DNA of 64,000 nucleotides from Epiperipatus broadwayi (Eukaryota; Onychophora; Udeonychophora; Euonychophora; Peripatidae), in the NCBI GenBank assembly GCA_028023455.1, contig JAQFVV010006472.1, positions 51,001 to 115,000 of the forward strand, in the 5' to 3' direction. The notes beneath the pieces are model-generated. The model was not told the origin of the DNA and ran no database searches. It saw only the letters and a program-made list of their open reading frames with translations. The translations under genes and the position numbers were made by a program. Position 1 is the first letter of the stretch; each line of letters opens with the position of its first letter. Shown piece after piece: positions 55,293 through 64,000 of this stretch.

Positions 55293-57604
55293 AACAATTG
55301 AAGATACATGCAAGACATTGGTCAGAACTAGATGTTTCCAACTTCCAAAAGATAATCTTATATTTTTTAATTATTCTTTCTTGATTTTGATTTTAAGCAA
55401 GTAAAACTATTCAGTTTGCTCTTGTAATTTTGTTCTTCACTTTATAGCATTCTTTCTTTATGAGTCTATCACATTAACTAATTTCATGAGATCATTAACT
55501 GAAATAACTAACAAAACACAGCTCTCAATCTTAAAAAGGTTTTTCTTAATGTCTTTAATTAATTAATTCAATAAAACTCCTAGTTGTCAGGGTAATTATT
55601 GAAAATATATAACATAAAAAAAAATAAGCAATATGTATATATTACTGTTTTAAAACTTTTTATAAGAGCAGATTAAGTTGTGTAATTTTGTAAAACTGGA
55701 AAAATAGCTTCATGTTGGTGATATTAGATTCCAGGTTAAACAAAAACATTATTAACTTTTAATTCACTAACATTTTTTAAATACTATTTAATTAAAATAA
55801 ATTTAGCTATTTAGAATTACTGAACAATTGTTTTGTCTTCATTTATAACATGAACTAAATAGAAACAAAATTGTAAAAGCAACTTTGTTCACTCAAAAAG
55901 TGTTATTTAAAACAAATTTTGAAAGTAAATATGATTTAACAATAAAAATGGGATTTGCTTTATTGTAAATTCAAAGTAGCATTAAATTTTATTTATAAAA
56001 TAAATGCTTTTATAATTTCCATTTTTATACACACATTAATGCATATATATATAAACTGTTGTACCCGTGTATTATATATAGTATTTGAGCATAGAATTTA
56101 TAAACTATTTAGATATGGCTAAATTAATTAATTGAGGATTTTTTTTCCTTTTTTAAATAACTTTAATGATTCTACCCACTACTTTATTTATAATCTATAT
56201 CTGATAAGAAATGTAAGAAATAATGAAATGATCACGTCAATATAAATGTATCTTATAAAGATTATTGTAATAGTCATTCTTTGGGTATTAATTTTAAAAA
56301 TATTTTATATTATTTTTGATGGTTTTTCTAAATGCCGTTATTTATTTAGCATTAAAAATGTATTTTTAAAAAAATAATAAAAATTGATAACAAAGATATC
56401 ATGATACTTTTAAAGTAAATATATTACTGTGAAGAATTATAATTTATTTAGTATTTTGTTTTAAGTTTTAATAAATTTTTCCTTTTAAAATACTTTAGAA
56501 TCCACGCATTTTTGTATTATTTTTAGCTTGTTTTTAAGTAGACTACAATTCAGTTTTTAGTAATTGTTCAATTATAATTCTAAAACCTGTTTGCATTTTT
56601 AATTTAATAATATAGCTATATTGTAAAAAGATTTTGATTATATACATCACAGTGTTCTGTTTTATTGATAATACAGATTAATTTTCTTCATAGATTTTTT
56701 ACGAATATGTTTCTCCTTTATTTAAATTTGAAATCTATATATAATTTTCAGTCATTCAAGCATAGATTTGTATGGTGCAATAGAAATGTTAGTGTTTTGT
56801 AATATTTTAATTGCAATTTTGCATTTTGTTTTTGCAATATCAATTTACATCATTTATAAATGCTGCATAACTAACTGTTAACGAAATTACTAATTTGTTA
56901 TTCTATTATAATATAATCTTACATAAATAGATTTTTAGTTTTGAATGAAATTATTTAACTGGTTTATCAACGGTTAATATTTTACTCTTAAATTTTAACT
57001 TTTAAAAAATATATTAAAAAAACAGATAACTTATAATTCATTTGCTTTTTAGATTTTAATAGATTTTCACTTTTAAAAACTTAAAAATTATACAAGATTA
57101 TATTAGTATTGTTTTGTGTGTGTGTGTGTGTGTGTGTTTTGATTGGTTGATTTGTTTTTAAGCAGATTATAAATGTAGTTTAAAAAGTCTGAATTAACTG
57201 TATTTTTTCTGCTGTTATTAAAAGTAAATAAGTGTCAGAAAAAAGTTTCTAGCTAATTATTTTCCAACAGACATATATAAATAATTTAGTAGATTGATTT
57301 TTGAAATTAGAAAAAAAAATTACAAAAACCTGGAAATTGTTCAATAATTTGTTAATAAAAACACAAAAACAAATTTTTCATAGTAATATTTTATATTAAC
57401 AATTTAATTAACTTTAATTAATTCAATTTTACTTTTGAGAATATTTTTTTAAAGTATTTATCATTGATTTTTTGAATAAGTTTAATAAATATATTGAATA
57501 TAATATTGTTTAATATTCTTTTTAATTTTCAAATATAATAAGAATTTGCATTCTTACACATGAAAAATATTTTTTTTCTAAATTTTTACAAATAATTCAA
57601 TTCA
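55291..57604. other. AT-rich DNA without recognisable genes
   Basis: No coding motif. A (TG)n run lies at about 57115-57138. Confidence 0.45.
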
Positions 57605-57977
57605 TTTATTTAAGTACCAAGCAACAGCATATATCCAATTACAGTTTACACATTAAAAACAAAAAAAGGAGAGATAAACATAATGTGCATAGCATAATAA
57701 TAAAAAGTAAAAATCAATTTAACAAATACATAAATACATAAACAAAATAAAATTAAACCAATAAACAATGGCATTTAAATTTAATCATATTACAAAATTG
57801 TTTATAATCTAAATTGAAGTGATTAGTATTATTACAAATCATAAAGGTGATAGTCTAAATAAATGATAAAAATTAAGAACATTGGAATGGCATGCTTTAA
57901 TATAACAAGCAGAAGCAGTCTGAGTATCATGCACATAAGATCTAATTATTAAAATAAATAAAAATCTTCATATAGTG

Positions 57978-58411
57978 TAGTGCCACTCAGTACAAGCTAG
58001 AGTAATCAATAGATGCCAGAAGTCTTCTGTATAAAATACCTATCTATTGCCTACTCATCCAATATCCCCAGACCAATTTCTGGATTATAGTCTTCATCAG
58101 TGAGGAGCCTTGGATCTGAAAGCACTGTAACTAGATCTTAGAATTTAATGCAACCCTCCAGTGGCCACCTTTTACCTCTACTTAACTACAAAACTATGAG
58201 TCTAAAATTAAAAACACAATATTTTCAATCCAAGCTCATTAGCTTATATAGTTATATAGGTCTGAACTCAGTTCAGTACCCATAAATTTTTGTGATTTTG
58301 CTTTTTAAATAACAATAGTCACAACTATTATATTAGGTAAAAATGGTATTAAAACATTGAACATCACATGATCACCATTTCTATTACTCTGGCTTGCACT
58401 GAGTGGCACTA
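57978..58411. mobile_element. 434-bp MITE with 29-bp terminal inverted repeats
   Basis: 57978-58006 (TAGTGCCACTCAGTACAAGC start) and 58383-58411 are inverted repeats with two mismatches. The interior is non-coding and comparatively GC-rich. It separates the LINE coding part from its 3' UTR. I could not see a convincing target-site duplication; CAGTG-like ends would hint at hAT, but this is weak. A second inverted pair (58359-58382 and 58460-58483) spans its right edge. Confidence 0.7.
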
Positions 58412-58489
58412 CTGTATAGAGAGTTTTGCCTGTTTTAATAACAGTTATGAGAAAGTACAAGAAATGGTGATTATGTGATGTTTAGTGGT

Positions 58490-58792
58490 TTAAGATCCAA
58501 TTATAATAGTAGAAATTGTGTCAAATATAATAACTATTTTATTAACAATTTTACAAACATATTGAAGATCTCTATATTTTCTTCTAAAAGAAAGATGAAA
58601 GATAATTTTATTTCTCAGAGAAACATATTTGAAAAACTTATTAGACACTGATTGTAATAAATTAAATACCTGCTTAGAGCTAAGACTCCAAATAATTGAA
58701 CAATATTTAATGATGGGAAGAAACAATGACAAAAATAATTTGAATTTTGTATCATCACTGAAATGATAACCATATCTTATAACAGCACCCAT
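58490..58792 (-). pseudogene. LINE reverse transcriptase thumb fragment
   Basis: The 100-aa frame includes FLSLFLPIIKYCSIIWSLS, the thumb-region motif (LPilEYcsiiW) found after the palm in CR1/Jockey-type LINEs. It lies just downstream of the palm fragment, in another frame. Confidence 0.65.
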
Positions 58793-58840
58793 ATTTTTAA
58801 AGTCTTACCAGTATTCATTTCCAAATGAGAAAGAAAGGAT

Positions 58841-59347
58841 CTATTGATAAAAAATATAACTCACAAACAGAATTAATTTTGTGAGAATTAATAAAATAAA
58901 AACAAGAAAAACTTCAGATTTTTTAAAATATGAGACTAAGGAATATTTACTAAAATTAACTGTCATATTATTTGGATCACACCAAGAAATAAAATTATCA
59001 ATATTCTTTTGAAGGAAGGTGCAATCAATCACTGATGTAATTCTTCTAAAGATTTTACAGTCATCATCATAGCATAAAAGATAAGATTTTAAGCAATCCT
59101 TAAGGTCATTCATGGGTTCTAAAATACTACCCTGAGGAACTCCCAAATTACATTCAAAATAAGATGTGATATTATAATTATATTTGACATATGCTGTATG
59201 ACCATGAAGAAAGAATTGAAACCAATAAATAAGTTTAGTAGAAAAACTCATTTGATATAATTTGTGAAGAAAATATGTGTGGTCTACTTTATCAAAAGGT
59301 TTTAATAAATCTAAGATAAATAACATCAATTCTCTGTTGGTCCTCAA
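58841..59347 (-). pseudogene. LINE reverse transcriptase palm fragment
   Basis: The 168-aa frame has LDLLKPFDKVDH (first Asp block, LDLSKAFDtVDH type), CNLGVPQGSILEP, and LCYDDDCKIF (YADD equivalent). About 18 residues appear to be missing between PQGSILEP and the catalytic box, suggesting an internal deletion. Confidence 0.72.
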
Positions 59348-59831
59348 TCAAATATGCTATATGATCAAAAATTGTTAGGAAATTAGTTTCTACAGATCTA
59401 TTAGAAATAAAACCATGCTAGGAAGAAAAAATGAGTTTACTGACACAGTTTTATTATAAAGACACCTCTCAAAAATTCTAGCAATAGTATGTAAAACAGA
59501 TATATGTCTATAGTTATTAACACAAACACATGAGCCATTCTTAAAAATTGGGACCATTTTTGAACACTTAAGAACATTAGGGGAAAAACAGAAATTAAGT
59601 GATAAATTAAAAATAAATGGGAGAGGCCTGCAATAAATTCAGCTAGATCTTTGTAAATAAAGGAAGAAATATTATTATTTCCTAAACTAGAATGAATTTT
59701 AAGTCACTTAATACCTATAATAACATCACTCTTAGAAATATGATCAATCATGCAATGAACAATAGGAGAATTACAAGATGTGATTTTTGAAGATATTGTA
59801 TTAAATGTTTGGAAAAGTTATTTGCTCTTAA

Positions 59832-60161
<330 letters not shown>

Positions 60162-62409
60162 AAAAACAAATTCTAGTAATATAAGAGGTAATTTTTGAAA
60201 TCATGATGATCAAGCAAAAACAAGAGGAAAGTCAGTACATATATATCAGAATTTCTTAGAATAAATAGTATATATATTTTAGGGTTAGATGAAATAAGAA
60301 TCCATTCTCTATGAATCACATTATATCTCTAATAGTGCTGGTTCTTAAATCTCTTATGAGTTCCAGGTTAATAAACCAATTAAATATTCTCTGTATTGTT
60401 TGATGCATGAAAAATTCTCAAGGATCCTCAGCTCTGCCTTTTCTTTTACTCAAACTTTTTAAGAACTTCAGAGAAATATACCATTTGGTAATTTTTACTG
60501 GCATATCTTTGAGATTGATTTTGTACTAGATATCTGTAGAAATAAAATCAAAAAGTAATCTCATTCACACAATTTATTCACAATATCAGGTATCTGATCA
60601 TCATTCAAGTTATCAGAAAAATATGCTTTAATTAGAAGATTCTCCTACATACTATTCCCAATAACAGAACTTTAATAAAAATGTAAGACTAAATATTCCT
60701 TAATAACTACTACTAACAATGGAATATGTATGCAATATGAGTAATAGAAAGATAGTAATTAACAATAATTTTAAAACATGAAATCTGATTAATATAATTA
60801 TAGGTGATAACTAATACTAGTTGTAATATGTCAAACAATTCTCATTAATATACAAATTGTTACAATTTTTTTTAAATTTTAAAATTTTGTGACATTTATA
60901 ATACATTCTTATTTTGACTTTTATTTAAATATCCTCTCTTTTTATTTGAAATTGGACTGTTGCATAAACATGTATAAATTTATATATACATTATAAGAGA
61001 TATGATATGATATGTCTAGCATAAGAAAAGAAAATAAATTGATATTCTTTCAACTCATACATTATTGTCTATGCAAACAACGACTATATAAAGATCAACA
61101 TGCCTAAATTAAAATATTATCAAAACTGGATATAGTTTGGTTATTGGTTTAGTTGAAAAATTACATAGGTTGCCATCAGATTAAAAATAATCTGAAATCA
61201 AACTAAAAAATACTATACTTTGTCTACTAATAGTATATCAGCAATAAAACTTTTTATTTAATTTATGATTGATCAGAATAGAGCAAGGATCTTGATTTGA
61301 AATCATTCCAACTTTGCATAAGTTGTGTATTGAAACCTACATAAAAAAGAGTACATAATTTGGTTTGATAAATTTATCAAGTAAAGATTATATTAACTAA
61401 TTAATAAATTAAGAGAATAATGAAAAATTATCTAGCATCATTAGCCTTTTAATTAGTTTGAATAAAATAAAATAAAACAGAGATTTTAAATGAACTAATA
61501 TTTTTTTTAGCAGATGAGTTGCTTTCAACAAACTACAAATTTAAATAATATATCACCTTATTAATGAATACAAAATTTTGATTAAATTAATAAATAATCA
61601 GGTATAATTATCTTCTATGTATAAGCATGTGTTCCAACTACAATTAATTAAGTTCTTAATTATTTTATCTGTCTGAAAAGTGAGGCATGCAAATATTGTT
61701 CTGAGCTTTTATTTACTAACAATCTCTAAGGAAACAAATGTTCACTTTATTTGCTATTAATCATAGAATAATCAAATGTGATTTCAAACAAAAATTAAAA
61801 TTATTAATTAAATTATATTCATTAATACTGCCTAAACCATATTCTTTTAAATAAAACATGAGTAGACTTTGATTATGCATGAATTACATGTTATTAAGCA
61901 AAACATACATATAATATTAAATTAGAAATCGTTAATTCATTAGACTTTTGTAGAAACTATAAAGATAGAATATTTATAAAACAAAATTAGCACTAATATA
62001 TTATAAAGGGTTACTCTTTTCTCTTGCAAACGCAAAAGTAAATATAATAATAATCTTATTGATATTTAATCTGAAAACTGAATATTATTATCTGATATTC
62101 ATAAAATAAATATTTCTTCTGTAGTCTATTGAAAAATACTATTGTTTAACAAATAATTATTTATTATAATATTCGACAACTAGGGTTTATTTAAACAAGG
62201 ATGATAATATTCATGATATTAAACTGATTTACATAATTATGATTATGTCAGACATATAATAGTAAGAAAAATATATTTTAAAACTCATATGTCTCCACAT
62301 CATATAGTAAAAATGTTATATTTTTAAAATATATATATATACCTGGATCTCTTTTTACGTGGACTTATTTAACATGATTTTGAAGTTACATGATTCATGT
62401 TTCACCGGA
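60162..62409. other. AT-rich DNA without recognisable genes
   Basis: No coding motif, RNA gene or repeat boundary seen. Confidence 0.45.
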
Positions 62410-62502
62410 AGTCAAACTCCGATAATGTGCTATTACTTTAAATAATAAATTTTGTGCACTTATGTTATATTGAAAGTAATAGCACATTATTGGAATTTGA
62501 CT
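62410..62502. repeat. 30-bp inverted repeat (small foldback)
   Basis: 62410-62439 (containing GATAATGTGCTATTACTTT) and 62473-62502 are reverse complements with a few mismatches and a 33-bp loop. This may be a MITE remnant. Confidence 0.8.
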
Positions 62503-63137
62503 TTCATCTTAGTAATTTCAATATTTTCAGTGCTTTATAATAGTAAGATTTTATGCAATAATAAAATTAAAATCATGATTTCCACATTTTATGTATACAC
62601 ACATTAAATTTTACAAGATTATAATGTAAATTTGTTCAAACATTGTGCGTGTTAATTTTGCATTTTAAATCACATTCTGTTTTTGCTTTTTAAAAAAGAA
62701 CGTAATCAATTATTAATCATTTAGTGTCCACAGGTTTATTTTTAAAAGGTGAGTAATAGCAGTGGGCCCAATTAAATTTGACAATTAAAAATTAAAATCT
62801 GATTTTTAATTGTAATTAACAATTTAAAAATTACTTACGGTGACTTGAAATTAATGTGATAATGAAATTTGATTTTTAAATGAAATTGAAAATTAAAGAC
62901 AAAAATAAGAATTTAATTTTTAGTTGTTAGTTTCATAAACAATTAATAAAATCATCGACTCAAAGATTAATTACTAATTACATTGACACCAGAAAACCAT
63001 TGACACAACATGAGTGTGAAGTTGGCACTAGTTGTATTTCCTGTTGTGAAAAATTTGATTTTTTGCCAGTTTGCAAACGAACGTGTTTTTTGGCAAATAG
63101 TGATAATAATTAAAACATGTATAAAAAATGTGAATTA
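62503..63137. other. AT-rich DNA, partly repetitive
   Basis: 62770-62930 contains repeated variants of AAATTAAAAATTAAAATCTG. No gene recognised. Confidence 0.4.
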
Positions 63138-63221
63138 CTATAGCCATATAATTCTATAATTAAAAATCACTTCTTTTCTTTTCAAAAACTTTATTTGATG
63201 TATATATATATCCACTTATTT

Positions 63222-63265
63222 CCAACGTTTCGACTATCTTTACTCTATAGTCATTTTCAAGGATC
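63222..63265 (-). ncRNA. Hammerhead-like terminal motif, left arm
   Basis: Minus-strand reading: CUUGAAAAU, stem GACUAU, loop AGAGUAAAG, stem AUAGUC, then GAAACGUUGG. The GAAAC ending is closer to the usual hammerhead 3' core than the GAAAG of the other families. Confidence 0.45.
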
Positions 63266-63567
63266 TAGAAAAAACATTACATTATAAACAAACTTCACAT
63301 AATAAAAACAAAAATAATCAAAAACAATATAAAGCATATAAACCCCATAAAATTTAAAAATAAGTAAAATAAAAAAATGTAAAAAGGGAAAGTTTTTTGA
63401 GAAGGGAGTCAAGTAAGTGTGGTGTATGTTTTGTGTTTTTAATTTAATTGATTTTAATGTATTTTACTTATTTTTAAATTTTATGGGGTTTATATGCTTT
63501 ATATTGTTTTTGATTATTTTTGTTTTTATTATGTGAAGTTTGTTTATAATGTAATGTTTTTTCTAGA

Positions 63568-63612
63568 TCCTTGAAAATGACTATGGAGTAAAGATAGTCG
63601 AAACATTGGAAA
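63568..63612 (+). ncRNA. Hammerhead-like terminal motif, right arm
   Basis: CUUGAAAAU, stem GACUAU, loop GGAGUAAAG, stem AUAGUC, then GAAACAUUGG. All six stem pairs are Watson-Crick. Confidence 0.45.
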
Positions 63613-63698
63613 TAAGTGGATATATATATATATATACATCAAATAAAGTTTTTGAAAAGAAAAGAAGTGATTTTTAATTATAGAATTATATGGCTATA

Positions 63699-64000
63699 TG
63701 TACTGTATATTTTTGAAAAGAAAAAAGGATTGAGTCGTGATTAGAAACAGAAGTAAATTTCTATACTGTAAATTATGCATAAAAATATGTTATTTTGAAT
63801 AAAATTAAATATTATAGTTAAAAAAAGTTTGTCTTGTATCAACTTTTTTCAAATTTGAAATTTTTTATTAATCATATTTTATTTCCTTATTTTTTTTTTT
63901 TTGCGTGAATATTAAAGTAATTTTACGTTGGTGTTTTGCTTTTACGCAAATTTTGAAAAATCACAGACCACATCCCCCTTATTTCAATGTAAGTTATATC
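63699..64000. other. AT-rich DNA at the window end
   Basis: No feature recognised; homopolymer T run near 63890-63902. Confidence 0.4.

Larger units (their letters stand above)
57605..59800 (-). mobile_element. CR1/Jockey-type LINE, degraded, interrupted by a MITE
   Basis: Reading the minus strand from 59800: PNVLKCSKMVPIFKNGS with NYRHISVLHTIARIFER across a frameshift (about 59600-59460), LDLLKPFDKVDH and GVPQGSILEP (59347-58841 frame), a CYDDD catalytic box (YADD equivalent), then thumb sequence LPIIKYCSIIWSL (58790-58490). A 3' UTR ending GCTTGGTACTTAAATAAATG lies near 57613-57632. Several frames and stops make it dead. The motif set fits the CR1/Jockey group; the exact clade is unresolved. 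Confidence 0.72.
63138..63698. mobile_element. Penelope-type terminal palindrome, third subfamily
   Basis: 63138-63371 and 63460-63698 are reverse complements with few mismatches and an 88-bp spacer. Each arm carries, in outward orientation, a stem-loop motif followed by GAAAC, then TTGGAAATAAGTGGA, a short TA run and ATCAAATAAAGTTTTTGAAA. No coding sequence is present. The layout is the same as the 40-kb palindrome, but the sequence is a distinct subfamily. Confidence 0.75.

Overview
This window is AT-rich animal (metazoan) DNA made almost entirely of transposable-element remains, microsatellites and low-complexity AT sequence. I found no convincing host protein-coding gene, tRNA or rRNA. 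The reasons for calling it metazoan are the long (TAA)n, (GATA)n and (TA)n microsatellites, the mixture of element families (L1/Tx1-like LINE, RTE-type LINE, a CR1/Jockey-type LINE, Penelope-like elements, hAT and Merlin/ISXO2-type DNA transposons, SINE-like units), and the lack of any prokaryotic gene arrangement. An AT-rich invertebrate seems most likely, but the sequence alone does not fix the phylum.

Layout. 1-12.6 kb: two degraded L1/Tx1-like LINE copies, each running at its 3' end into a (TAA)n array; a third LINE split by about 1.4 kb of inserted repeat DNA and partly duplicated; a 1,917-bp element with 46-bp terminal inverted repeats sitting inside a TAA-type microsatellite; and a 0.4-kb GACA/GATA array. 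12.6-30 kb: mostly featureless AT-rich DNA containing a coiled-coil gag-like relic (17.4-18.2 kb, minus), a hAT transposase relic (22.6-24.0 kb, minus) and a Merlin/ISXO2 transposase relic (28.0-28.8 kb, minus). 30-38 kb: AT-rich DNA with one SINE-like unit and a TAA/GAT microsatellite. 38-55 kb: the most interesting part, with four Penelope-like or Penelope-derived palindromes or inverted units, one isolated terminal motif and two RTE-type LINE 3' ends. 57.6-60.2 kb: a CR1/Jockey-type LINE on the minus strand, interrupted by a MITE and abutting another trinucleotide array. 63.1-63.7 kb: a further Penelope-type palindrome.

The main observation is a small RNA-like motif at the ends of every Penelope-type unit here: a run resembling UUGANAAN, a 5-6 bp stem-loop, then GAAA. 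The stem changes in a compensatory way between units (GACUA/UAGUC, GAUUA/UAAUC, AGUUAA/UUAACU). This resembles a drifted hammerhead-ribozyme core, a motif class known from Penelope-like elements. At 38.2-39.1 kb it sits in ~350-bp non-coding tandem units, and at 40.4 kb in 56-bp tandem units, as expected for retrozyme-like non-autonomous derivatives. The Penelope copies are repeatedly arranged as inverted pairs with their motif-bearing ends facing outward, next to (TA)n tracts.

Nearly every coding relic carries stops or frameshifts. The best-preserved frames are the RTE 3' part at 44.5-45.4 kb and the two near-identical Penelope C-terminal frames at 53.2-55.0 kb. Families were recognised by eye from conserved residues; no database search was possible.
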